From Flavobacterium sp. NRK F7 (GTDB lineage: Bacteria > Bacteroidota > Bacteroidia > Flavobacteriales > Flavobacteriaceae), in NCBI RefSeq assembly GCF_024054195.1, contig NZ_JAMXLB010000001.1, forward strand, positions 1,791,624-1,855,623: DNA of 64,000 nucleotides, read 5' to 3'. Every line of letters starts with the position of its first letter. Positions within the stretch are counted from its first letter, which is position 1. The notes beneath the pieces were generated by a model, which was not told the DNA's origin, did not search any database, and saw only the letters and a program-made list of their open reading frames with translations. Below are positions 53,058-60,579 of this stretch, one piece after another. A program made the translations under genes and the position numbers.

Positions 53058-53473
53058 ATTTTTAAAATTTTCTTATTAAGAAGTTGATTTATTATATTTT
53101 CAGCCAACCATAATTCCATAGATTCATTTGGTGTCCATCCTAATTTTAGTAGTCCATTGCCTAATACGTAACAAAAATTAGAGGACCAAAATGATTTGAA
53201 TATTTCATCAAGGTCTTCGTAATCATTAAAATCTTCATCTTTAAAAAAAGAGATTGCTTTTTTAGAAATTCTAAACGATTCTGCTTCACCTGATCCACCA
53301 CCAACGAGTATGTCTCCTTTCATTCCATCAAAACGGTATTCATCAAATGGTATATCTTGTTCTAATTGATAAATTGCAATCTGTCTAGTATTAGTACCAT
53401 TTATTAAATTGTAATCACTTGGGCAAATGAAAAAATCTAATAAATTATGTTTATATTGATCTATTGTTGCCAT
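53054..53473 (-). CDS. uncharacterised protein (operon with sulfurtransferase)
   Basis: 139 aa. Start MATIDQYKHNLLDFFICPSD, then VGGGSGEAESFRISKKAISFF and ELWLAENIINQLLNKK. No known family, no signal. Translationally coupled to the sulfurtransferase by the ATGA overlap. Confidence 0.5.
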   Translation of the reverse strand: MATIDQYKHNLLDFFICPSDYNLINGTNTRQIAIYQLEQDIPFDEYRFDGMKGDILVGGGSGEAESFRISKKAISFFKDEDFNDYEDLDEIFKSFWSSNFCYVLGNGLLKLGWTPNESMELWLAENIINQLLNKKILKI

Positions 53474-53487
53474 GTTTTAATTAATTT

Positions 53488-54084
53488 CTAGTAAAACTTG
53501 GTTAAGAAAATAATGCCGTATATCCAAAAATTGTATAAAAGAGTGTAAGTAAAACCATAAAAAACACTTCTTTGTAAATTTCCACTACATTCTGGAGATT
53601 TTTTAAAAATTAGTCGTATTGCTCTGAAAAAAAGCCAATACAACATGGCTATAAATAAGACAATTGAAAACCAAATGAAGGTTCCTAAAATAAAAAATAG
53701 GTAACTTAAGACTACAGTCACGATTAGCCATAAAATAATGTTTAATATAAGGCCTCCAATTCCTTCTTCTGCAATTGAACCTGATTCTATAATCCCAGCA
53801 TCTAAATTGATGTCTTTTAAAAAAGCAGTTTTTTTAGTCGTTAAATGAGGTGTGAATTTTCCCAACGTATCTTTTAATTTTGCTCCTTTATATAAATTGA
53901 TGGTAATAAAAAGAAAAAAAGCAAGAGATAGAATGGAGGTTGATAGCAATGAATTTTCAATCACTGTTTTATGTGTACCAATACCATAAAACCAAACGCT
54001 CACAATCGTTAAGGGAATAACAATCAAGGAAATAATAAAAGCACTTTTTGAAGGGAGCAATTGTCTTTTTTTAGGCATTTTCAT
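53488..54084 (-). CDS. multi-pass membrane protein
   Basis: 198 aa with about five hydrophobic helices (SAFIISLIVIPLTIVSVWFYG; LSTSILSLAFFLFITINLY; IILWLIVTVVLSYLFFILGTFIWFSIVLFIAMLYWLFF; YTLLYNFWIYGIIFLTKF). No family named. Lies between bshC and the small unknown protein, same strand, short gaps. Confidence 0.55.
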   Translation of the reverse strand: MKMPKKRQLLPSKSAFIISLIVIPLTIVSVWFYGIGTHKTVIENSLLSTSILSLAFFLFITINLYKGAKLKDTLGKFTPHLTTKKTAFLKDINLDAGIIESGSIAEEGIGGLILNIILWLIVTVVLSYLFFILGTFIWFSIVLFIAMLYWLFFRAIRLIFKKSPECSGNLQRSVFYGFTYTLLYNFWIYGIIFLTKFY

Positions 54085-54104
54085 AGTGACGTTTCAAATT
54101 AAAA

Positions 54105-55694
54105 TCACAAAACCACCACAGTAAACTCCTGTTCCAATGGTTGTAACTCTTCCAAAAGCGTTTCAATTAATTTAGGTCCAAAAGCTTCATAAAACCCTGC
54201 AAAATTCACTTTTCGTTCTTGTAAACTTTGACCAGGAAATAATTCATTTTGTAACAGTGTGATGCGTTCTAATTGGTCAGCTAAAACGCGCTTTTCAGCT
54301 TTTAATAAGCGTTTTTCTAAAGTGTCTAATCCTTTCAATTGCTTTTTTTCTTGCGCTTCTACAGCACCAATAAAGGATTTATCCGTTTGTTTTGCCATTT
54401 CTTTTAACCCAACAAATTGTTGTTTCAGATGTTCTTTTTGCTCTGAAAAATCAATCGTAAATTGTGATAATTGTTTGGTTTTATTCGTTAGAAGAATATT
54501 TTGTTTTTGAAATAAATCCGACCAGTTTAAACCCAATTTAGCTGCTTTTTGGGCTTGTTTCTCGGTTGCCAAAAGCACCGAATTGCGTAATAAAAGAATC
54601 GGAAAGGGAACTTGGTTTGCCTTAAAATTAGATTGTAATTGTAACCAATATGCCAATTCGCCTCCACCACCAATGTAACACAAATTAGGTAAAATTACTT
54701 CTTGATACAACGGTCTTAAAATAACATTCGGACTAAATTTTTCGGGATGATTTTCTAATTCGGTACGTATTTCTCTTTCTGAAAAAGTCATTTTAGTATT
54801 CAAAACACGGTATTGTCCGTTTTCAAAAACAATGCGTTCTCTCAAATGATCTTCAATGTAAAACAAGTTAATTTCCCTAGGATTTACCTGAATTTTATAG
54901 TCACGTAATGCCTCGTTCGTTTGTAAAACTTCAGTACTAGAGGTTTGATGCAACAACTCTTCTTTTGCATAGGGAACGAAAAGTTGTTTCAAGTTTTTAT
55001 CGTCACCGTCTAAAATAACTAAACCTTCTTCTTTAAACAACTCATTGGCTAAATAACGCGTAGCATCAGCTAAATTGGAATGTTCTAAATAGGCTTCTTG
55101 GAACAACTCTTTTAAATAACTGGCATTATCACTAATCCCAATGGCTTTCGAAAATTCCTCAAAAACAGTTTCTAATCCTTTCGTGTCTAAACGTCCAACG
55201 GGTCCAAAACTGTCTTTTTTCCATTGGATTTTCTTTCCATTTAGGTTAAAATAATTGATTTCTTCAAAATCATGATCTTCAGTTGCCATCCAATAAATGG
55301 GTACAAAATTATTTTCTGGGTATTTTTTTTGTAATTCTTTACATAAATTAATAGTAGAAATAATTTTATACAAAAAATACAACGGACCTGTAAATAAATT
55401 CAATTGATGACCGGTTGTAATGGTAAAAGTGTTGGAATTGTTTAAAAGTTTAATGTGGTTTAATGTGGTTTCAGAGACTTCAAAATTTGCGTATTGTTTT
55501 TCTAAGGCAGTAGCTAAAATAGTTCTATTTTCTATAGTGAAATCCCTTTGTTTTTCAAGGAGTTGGTCTTTAAAATTTTCTAACTTAGGAAAGCGATGGT
55601 ACAGCGGTTTTAAAGAGTCTTTTTCATTTAAATAATCAATCATTAAGTCTGAAAAATATCCTGAATTTTGGTAGCTGATACAGTCGGTTGGCAT
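54105..55694 (-). CDS. bshC: bacillithiol biosynthesis cysteine-adding enzyme BshC
   Basis: 529 aa. Landmarks: CISYQNSGYFSDLMIDYL at the start, TGHQLNLFTGPLYFLYKI, NFVPIYWMATEDHDFEEIN and VPFPILLLRNSVLL, typical of BshC, which adds Cys to GlcN-malate in bacillithiol synthesis. C-terminal coiled coil from about 370 (TKQLSQFTIDFSEQKEHLKQQFVGL). bshA and bshB are not in the window. Cytoplasmic. Confidence 0.93.
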   Translation of the reverse strand: MPTDCISYQNSGYFSDLMIDYLNEKDSLKPLYHRFPKLENFKDQLLEKQRDFTIENRTILATALEKQYANFEVSETTLNHIKLLNNSNTFTITTGHQLNLFTGPLYFLYKIISTINLCKELQKKYPENNFVPIYWMATEDHDFEEINYFNLNGKKIQWKKDSFGPVGRLDTKGLETVFEEFSKAIGISDNASYLKELFQEAYLEHSNLADATRYLANELFKEEGLVILDGDDKNLKQLFVPYAKEELLHQTSSTEVLQTNEALRDYKIQVNPREINLFYIEDHLRERIVFENGQYRVLNTKMTFSEREIRTELENHPEKFSPNVILRPLYQEVILPNLCYIGGGGELAYWLQLQSNFKANQVPFPILLLRNSVLLATEKQAQKAAKLGLNWSDLFQKQNILLTNKTKQLSQFTIDFSEQKEHLKQQFVGLKEMAKQTDKSFIGAVEAQEKKQLKGLDTLEKRLLKAEKRVLADQLERITLLQNELFPGQSLQERKVNFAGFYEAFGPKLIETLLEELQPLEQEFTVVVL

Positions 55695-55802
55695 AGGTTA
55701 AATTTTTTGTAAAAATAGAGAAATTAAAATAAGTGCGTAAATGCTTTAACATTCACTTAATATAGTTTTTATACTACAAAAAAATTTTTTTTTAAAAATA
55801 AA

Positions 55803-55835
55803 TTTGGAAATGTGAAAAATAATTACAAAAATTTG
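55803..55835 (+). promoter_or_regulatory. candidate promoter of leader ORF
   Basis: TTTG at 55803-55806 and AAAATTTG at 55828-55835 separated by 21 bases. The -7 box lacks the TA, so it is a partial match. Confidence 0.35.
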
Positions 55836-55869
55836 TCCCAGAAAAAATAACATTAAAAACGAAGAAAAA

Positions 55870-55953
55870 ATGACATTATTCAATTTATACTTTCAAAGCA
55901 ATCTATCAGTAGAAACTGGTGACGCTTTTCTTCGTGGCTTATTTCATTCGTAA
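55870..55953 (+). CDS. 27-aa leader or small peptide
   Basis: Small ORF starting ATGACATTATTC, ending in TAA at 55951-55953, giving a peptide with 4 Phe and 5 Leu among 27 residues (ends DAFLRGLFHS). A purine-rich GAAGAAAA tract precedes the ATG. It is too short for an ORF search; its coding status is inferred from the start, the plausible upstream promoter and the terminator right after it. It heads the block that contains rtcB and prfH. It may be a regulatory leader or a small protein in its own right. Confidence 0.4.
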   Translation: MTLFNLYFQSNLSVETGDAFLRGLFHS

Positions 55954-56007
55954 AATCAGAATCAAAAATATGAAAAAGCCCGAAGCTATTTAGATTCGGG
56001 CTTTTTT
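55930..56007 (+). promoter_or_regulatory. candidate attenuator: terminator with competing pairing
   Basis: Terminator: twelve-base arms AAAAAGCCCGAA (55973-55984) and complement (55995-56006) with a ten-base loop and a T-run. The left arm (55976-55985) is also complementary to CTTCGTGGCTT at 55930-55940, inside the leader ORF, giving ten base pairs with one bulge, an antiterminator-like alternative. A ribosome at the stop codon would cover only the end of that segment, so the fit is not perfect. Confidence 0.45.
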
Positions 56008-56115
56008 AATTCTAGACCCTTCAAAAATTCCCGAAATACACGAACTTTTACGTTATCATTTTGATAATGAGATTTTTAGCCATTGTGCTATAATTTTTTA
56101 AATGAATTTTTTCAA

Positions 56116-56883
56116 ATGGGAAATTTCACTGAAAACGATTATGCATTTGCTAGTCGTTTTAAAAGTCATAGACGTAAAAAAAGAATAGTAAAAAAAGATT
56201 TTGACAAGCAATTGCTTTCTGTTTTCGAAAGGGAACGAGAATTATTTAATGCTAAAAAAGATTTACCACTAGTTCCATTGGAAATACCATACCAACAAGG
56301 TTGGGTGCGTTTTTTTGTATTACGAGAAGATGTGTTGCGTTCTCCTCAGGCCAAATTTTTTGAGAATTTGCTCATGAAGATTAACACTTATAATTATTCT
56401 AATGCAAAGTCATTTTCGAGAAGAGTGAAAAAGAAAGGGAAACGAGTTTTAGTTAAAGAACATCAGGAATTGTACCGTGTTTATCCACATCAATGGAATT
56501 GTCCAAAATTTGGTTTAACAGATAAGGAGAAAGGCTATTTTACTTATGTGGAAAAAAAGAGCACAACATTTGGTAGAGTTAGAGTTCATAGTTATTATGT
56601 TTTTACAGAATCATGGCGTTATGTGTTGCGTGTAAAACCGTATTATGTTACTCATAGAAAAGCCATTGATGCCGAAATAGAAAGCGAACTAGGTTGGATT
56701 GAAAATAAAATTATGAATTTTCATTTACGCGGAAAAATTGACAAATTAAAAAGAGGGTACAATAGATACAGGTATTATGACGAAGATGAAAAGCCAAGAT
56801 ATTGTAATCCTTATAAAAATAAAAGTTTACAGGAATTTTATGAAGATTATGTAGACGAAAAAAGGATAGATTATGGGAAATAA
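56116..56883 (+). CDS. basic protein of unknown function, rtcB-linked
   Basis: 255 aa from the ATG at 56116 (a TTG at 56083 is also in frame). Very rich in Arg, Lys, Tyr and Phe: ASRFKSHRRKKRIVKKDF at the start, SFSRRVKKKGKRVLVKEHQELYRVYPHQWNCPKFGL in the middle, VRVHSYYVFTESWRYVLRVKPYYVTHRKAIDAE towards the end. No signal, no membrane segment; basic charge suits RNA binding (inference). No family named. It overlaps the rtcB start by 11 bases and so is translationally coupled to the ligase. Confidence 0.65.
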   Translation: MGNFTENDYAFASRFKSHRRKKRIVKKDFDKQLLSVFERERELFNAKKDLPLVPLEIPYQQGWVRFFVLREDVLRSPQAKFFENLLMKINTYNYSNAKSFSRRVKKKGKRVLVKEHQELYRVYPHQWNCPKFGLTDKEKGYFTYVEKKSTTFGRVRVHSYYVFTESWRYVLRVKPYYVTHRKAIDAEIESELGWIENKIMNFHLRGKIDKLKRGYNRYRYYDEDEKPRYCNPYKNKSLQEFYEDYVDEKRIDYGK

Positions 56884-58264
56884 ATTATCAGGAAAAGATC
56901 TAATCAAATTAGGCTTTCCAAAGAATAACGCCATCAATATTGCTTTAGGGCAAATTAATAGATACCGAAAAAGAGAAAAAAAAGAAAGTATTTTAAATGA
57001 AGCCAAAGAGGTTTTGTTGCATCCAGAAAAGTTTAAAATGCACGGTACTTGGGGAAAAGTAGCAGAAGGATTGGTAAATCCGGTTCAAGTGAAATTCAAC
57101 CAATTAAAAAGCACAAGAGCCCCTTTTTCCATTTTTGGAGAAAATGAAATCGATGAACAAGCGAAGTTTCAATTGTACGAGGCTTTAAAATTGCCCGTAG
57201 CGGTTAAAGGAGCTTTAATGCCCGATGCACACTCTGGTTATGGTTTGCCAATTGGAGGCGTTTTGGCAACTGAAAACGCGGTGATTCCTTATGGAGTAGG
57301 TGTCGATATTGGTTGTAGAATGAGTTTGTCCATTTTTGATTTACCAGCTTCTTTTTTAAAAGGAAAAGACAATCAGTTGGAAGCGATTTTAAAAGACCAT
57401 ACCCAATTTGGTATGTATGAAACACACAAAATAAAAGCAGATCATGAGGTGTTTTATCGCAACGAGTTTGATACGGTTCCTTTACTGAAAAAGTTAAAAG
57501 ATAAAGCGTATAAACAATTGGGTACATCTGGTGGTGGGAATCATTTTGTGGAATTTGGTATTGTAAAATTAGAGCAACCCTTACCCGAATGGAAGTTAGA
57601 ACCTAAAGAATATCTAGCGGTATTATCACATAGTGGTTCAAGAGGTTTGGGAGCTAATATTGCAAAGCATTACACGTATTTGGCAACCAAACAATGTCCG
57701 TTACCTAAAAATGTGCAGCATTTAGCTTGGCTCGATTTGAATACACATGACGGACAAGAATATTGGTTGGCAATGAATTTAGCAGGTGACTATGCCAAAG
57801 CCTGTCATGATGATATTCACAGAAGAATAGCCAAAGCTTTAGGAAAACGAGTAGTGGTTACGATAGAAAACCATCACAATTTTGCTTGGAAAGAAACAGT
57901 TGATGGTAACGAATGCATCGTGCATCGAAAAGGAGCAACTCCAGCGCAAAAAGGAGTTTTAGGTATTATTCCTGGTTCCATGACGGCACCTGGGTTTATC
58001 GTTATGGGAAAAGGAAATGAAGCCAGTTTGGATTCTGCTTCTCACGGAGCCGGACGTTTGTTTTCAAGAGCCAAATGCAAAGCAAATTTTACTCAAAGTC
58101 AGATTAAAAAAGAGTTGGCTGCACAAGATGTAAAATTAATAGGAGGCAATGTAGACGAAGCTCCAATGGCGTATAAAGACATACATAAAGTAATGGCTTT
58201 ACAATCGGAATTAGTCGAGGTTTTAGGCACGTTTACTCCTAAAATAGTACGAATGGATCGCTAA
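56873..58264 (+). CDS. rtcB: RNA-splicing ligase RtcB
   Basis: 463 aa. Metal ligands Asp145/Cys148 (GVGVDIGCRM), His224 (GGGNHFVEFG), His253 (LSHSGSRGLG) and His334 (IENHHNFAW); guanylation His391 in SHGAGRLFSR. A complete-looking enzyme that joins 2',3'-cyclic-phosphate or 3'-phosphate RNA ends to 5'-OH. The first ~60 residues (SGKDLIKLGFPKNNAINIALG) are an N-terminal extension of a kind I recall from other Bacteroidota homologues. It sits with a PrfH, an arrangement linked to repair of damaged ribosomes. Confidence 0.94.
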   Translation: MGNKLSGKDLIKLGFPKNNAINIALGQINRYRKREKKESILNEAKEVLLHPEKFKMHGTWGKVAEGLVNPVQVKFNQLKSTRAPFSIFGENEIDEQAKFQLYEALKLPVAVKGALMPDAHSGYGLPIGGVLATENAVIPYGVGVDIGCRMSLSIFDLPASFLKGKDNQLEAILKDHTQFGMYETHKIKADHEVFYRNEFDTVPLLKKLKDKAYKQLGTSGGGNHFVEFGIVKLEQPLPEWKLEPKEYLAVLSHSGSRGLGANIAKHYTYLATKQCPLPKNVQHLAWLDLNTHDGQEYWLAMNLAGDYAKACHDDIHRRIAKALGKRVVVTIENHHNFAWKETVDGNECIVHRKGATPAQKGVLGIIPGSMTAPGFIVMGKGNEASLDSASHGAGRLFSRAKCKANFTQSQIKKELAAQDVKLIGGNVDEAPMAYKDIHKVMALQSELVEVLGTFTPKIVRMDR

Positions 58265-58272
58265 TATTTTTT

Positions 58273-58378
58273 TGTAGGAGCGAATGGTTTGGGCATTTTT
58301 GGGTCACCATTTTCCCGCTTTTCGAAGTAGTCCCGATTGTATCGGGAGCTACTTCCTACAATCGGGGCTAAACAAGAA
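58273..58378. repeat. structured intergenic repeat after rtcB
   Basis: Contains a bulged stem of CCCGAT and ATCGGG (about 58325-58355) with AGTAG / CTACT outer arms, and an outer GTAGGA / TCCTAC pair (58274 and 58354-58360). It looks like a flavobacterial intergenic repeat of the kind that begins GTAGGAGCGAATGG and ends AATCGGGGCTAAACAAG. No ORF of value is inside. Confidence 0.5.
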
Positions 58379-58429
58379 GCCAATCGAATTTTTGGAAAGA
58401 GAGATGAAGTAGTTAACTCTAGTTACTCG

Positions 58430-58482
58430 TCAGTTCGGGTGTTTTTGTGTAGTGAAACGAAACAAAAAAGTATCGAGAACAT
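58430..58482. repeat. second structured intergenic repeat
   Basis: AGTTCGGGTGTTTTTGTG at the left and CAAAAAAGTATCGAGAAC at the right pair over GTTC/GAAC and TTTTTG/CAAAAA, with GAAACGAAAC between. A different repeat type from the one before it; I recall similar arrays in flavobacteria. Confidence 0.45.
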
Positions 58483-58550
58483 TCTTATAAGGAATGAATT
58501 TTTAAATGAAGCATGTTGTAATAGTGACATGTTTATAATAAATAATAAGT

Positions 58551-59096
58551 ATGGGAGCACCACATAATAAAAACAGATATGGTGAACTATGGAATCAAAA
58601 TAGAATCGATGAAAGTTTAAAAATCTTACATCTTTTAAAAGAGTACATCGTTCTCTCAGGAGGTTGGGCCTGGCATTTTATGAGCATACCCAATCATATA
58701 GAGTATAAACACGCTCACGATCATAAAGATATCGACATTTTTGTACATCCTAAAAATGTAGCAAAAGTGATGGAAGTGTTATTAGAAAACAGTTTTGAAA
58801 AAGTTTGGACAAGATATGATCATTTGTACAGTGCAGAAAACTTTAGAAGATATGAAAAAGTAATCGCAATAGCTAATGAAAAAGCATTTCGAATCACAAT
58901 TGATTTTTTTGAAAGAACTGATTTACAAACGGAAATATGCAATGGTTTTACAGTGGTATCACCACAAATGTTATTGCGTTTTTATTCTAATATACATTCT
59001 AGTGATAAATGTTGGGCAGTAATTAAAGCAAAGGAATTTTTAGAGAAAGGAATCAATCCAATAGGACGAAAAGAACTTTCTGAAATACCAAAATAG
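58551..59096 (+). CDS. nucleotidyltransferase-like protein, rtcB-prfH-linked
   Basis: 181 aa. Polymerase-beta-type pattern: [10 protein letters not shown] (Gly37-Gly38), [10 protein letters not shown] with Asp60 and Asp62, and the third acidic strand [11 protein letters not shown] (Asp118). Together these make a complete acidic triad for a nucleotidyltransferase. It may transfer a nucleotide to RNA or protein; the target is unknown. It lies between rtcB and prfH on the same strand, so a role in RNA end processing of this block is a natural guess. Confidence 0.72.
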   Translation: MGAPHNKNRYGELWNQNRIDESLKILHLLKEYIVLSGGWAWHFMSIPNHIEYKHAHDHKDIDIFVHPKNVAKVMEVLLENSFEKVWTRYDHLYSAENFRRYEKVIAIANEKAFRITIDFFERTDLQTEICNGFTVVSPQMLLRFYSNIHSSDKCWAVIKAKEFLEKGINPIGRKELSEIPK

Positions 59097-59103
59097 TAAA
59101 ATT

Positions 59104-59838
59104 ATGAACAATAATAATAAGAAGTCACTTTCTCCCTCTCCGTCGGAGAGGGTTGGGGTGAGGCTAATACAAATCACCTCAGGTAGAGGTCCAGCTGAAT
59201 GTACTTGGGTAGTAGCTCAAGTTGTAAAAAAAGTGTTGGAGGAAGCTCATGAAAAACAGCTAAAAGCAACTGTTTTGCAACGAGAAACTGGTCAAGAAAA
59301 TGGTACTGTAGAAACAGCTATTATACACCTTGAAGGTAAAAATGCAAGCAATTTTGTCGCTTCTTGGTTAGGCACCATTCAATGGATTGGTAAAAGTACG
59401 TTCCGGAAGTTCCACCAACGTAAGAATTGGTTTGTCGGTATTTTTGAAATTGAACAATCAAAAGATACTGCATTTCATGAAAAAGACTTGCAATACCAAG
59501 CCATGAGGAGTTCTGGAGCTGGAGGCCAACATGTAAATAAAGTGAGTTCTGCCATTAGAGCGACACACATTCCTACAGGTATTGCTGTAGTTGCTATGGA
59601 TTCGAGATCACAACATCAAAATAAGAAGCTAGCTACGGAACGCTTAAAACAAAAGATTGAAGAAAACAATTGGAACCAATTTAAAAATCAGGAGCAAAAT
59701 GCTTGGTCGAATCAAATGCAAATAGAACGCGGTAACCCTGTTCGGGTTTTTGAAGGTTCCGATTTTAAGAAGCAAAAAGAAGATAAAAGTTATAAAAAAG
59801 AGCGTTTGAAATTAAAACGGCAAGATTATAATGAGTAG
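59104..59838 (+). CDS. prfH: peptide chain release factor H (PrfH)
   Basis: 244 aa. GGQ at residues 140-142 in [20 protein letters not shown], with the RF-type surroundings of class I release factors, but no domain 2 with codon-recognition motif (PxT/SPF), which is the definition of PrfH. Its body starts [20 protein letters not shown]. The first ~20 residues ([13 protein letters not shown]) are encoded by a palindromic repeat (CCCTCTCC / GGAGAGGG); an alternative GTG start at 59158 lies after it. PrfH hydrolyses peptidyl-tRNA on stalled or damaged ribosomes. Confidence 0.92.
   Translation: MNNNNKKSLSPSPSERVGVRLIQITSGRGPAECTWVVAQVVKKVLEEAHEKQLKATVLQRETGQENGTVETAIIHLEGKNASNFVASWLGTIQWIGKSTFRKFHQRKNWFVGIFEIEQSKDTAFHEKDLQYQAMRSSGAGGQHVNKVSSAIRATHIPTGIAVVAMDSRSQHQNKKLATERLKQKIEENNWNQFKNQEQNAWSNQMQIERGNPVRVFEGSDFKKQKEDKSYKKERLKLKRQDYNE
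59130..59163. repeat. palindromic repeat forming the prfH N-terminus
   Basis: CCCTCTCC, CGTC, GGAGAGGG then TTGGGGTGAGG, a repeat type I know from many Bacteroidota genomes, here in frame with prfH. Confidence 0.6.
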
Positions 59839-59845
59839 CAGTTTT

Positions 59846-59939
59846 TTGCGTGAAGGATTGCAGTGAAAAGCCCACAATGAGGAACGAATGAGGACTTGTA
59901 GCGCAAAGCCTGACCTGAAAGGGCACGCCCAAAAAAAAG
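59846..59939. repeat. intergenic repeat between prfH and TPR gene
   Basis: Sequence with the marks GTGAAGGATTGCAGTG, AGCCCACAATGAGG, and GCCTGACCTGAAAGGGC before an A-run. It resembles a flavobacterial intergenic repeat with GAAAGGGC-like hairpins; the base composition is much richer in G+C than its surroundings. It has no ORF. Confidence 0.5.
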
Positions 59940-59950
59940 TTTAAAAATTT

Positions 59951-59970
59951 GAATTTAGAATTTAGAAAAT
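59951..59970 (+). repeat. short TAGAATT heptamer array
   Basis: GAATTTAGAATTTAGAAAAT, two heptamer periods, the same unit as at 10693-10720 and directly before the TPR gene. Confidence 0.6.
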
Positions 59971-59976
59971 TAAAAG

Positions 59977-60516
59977 ATGAAATCAATAGATAAATATTTG
60001 TTTCAAGCGATGGACAATTATCCGTATTGTTTGGAAGAAACGATAGAGTCTTTAGATTATGCCTTATCTTATGACGATAAGAACACAACCGCTTTATGTT
60101 TGTATGCGAGAATACAAGCCGAGCAACTGTTTCATTATGAGGAAGCTAAAAATTATTACCAACAAGCCTTAGGTATAAATATTAATGCGATTGAAGTGTA
60201 TCCTTTTTACATTCAAACCTTGTTGTGGAATGAAGATTTTGAGGAAGCAGCTACCTTGATTGACTTTGCTTTAACGGTAAAAGGAATCAATAAGGTAGAA
60301 ATTTTGATGAAGAAAATTCAGTTTTTAGAGATAAAAAAAGAGTTTAAAGCAGCCAAAAAAATATTAAAAGAGCTACAGTTACTAGTAATTTCAAATGAAT
60401 ATACATATTATTTGGAAGAAACTAAGAAAAGAATCAATGAAAAAATAGCCCTTCTAAAACCAAAAAAGAAAAAAGGTAAGAAATCTAAAAAAGACAAGAA
60501 GAAAAAAGGATGCTAA
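59977..60516 (+). CDS. TPR-like protein with lysine-rich tail
   Basis: 179 aa. Two or more TPR-like helix pairs (ALSYDDKNTTALCLYARIQAEQLFHYEEAKNYYQQALGI; AATLIDFALTVKGINKVEILMKKIQFLEIKKEFKAAKKILKEL), then a tail of Lys (LKPKKKKGKKSKKDKKKK). No signal. The basic tail suggests nucleic-acid contact (inference). It lies after the intergenic repeat and may not belong to the prfH block. Confidence 0.72.
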   Translation: MKSIDKYLFQAMDNYPYCLEETIESLDYALSYDDKNTTALCLYARIQAEQLFHYEEAKNYYQQALGININAIEVYPFYIQTLLWNEDFEEAATLIDFALTVKGINKVEILMKKIQFLEIKKEFKAAKKILKELQLLVISNEYTYYLEETKKRINEKIALLKPKKKKGKKSKKDKKKKGC

Positions 60517-60531
60517 ATGGCATCCTTTTTT
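60502..60531 (+). terminator. terminator overlapping the TPR stop codon
   Basis: Twelve-base stem, GGATGC with GCATCC flanked by A- and T-runs, loop TAAATG that contains the TPR stop codon. Confidence 0.75.
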
Positions 60532-60562
60532 TTGTTTGCCAAAAGAAAATCAAGTATTTTTG
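60531..60562 (+). promoter_or_regulatory. promoter of phytanoyl-CoA dioxygenase-like gene
   Basis: TTTG at 60531-60534 and TATTTTTG at 60555-60562, 20 bases apart; the -33 element overlaps the T-run of the terminator before it. Confidence 0.6.
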
Positions 60563-60579
60563 AGTACAACAATCATGAA

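Noticed and set aside
58337..58567. A 76-codon ORF between rtcB and the nucleotidyltransferase gene
   Set aside because: It runs across two intergenic repeats, has no recognisable family pattern and overlaps the next start.
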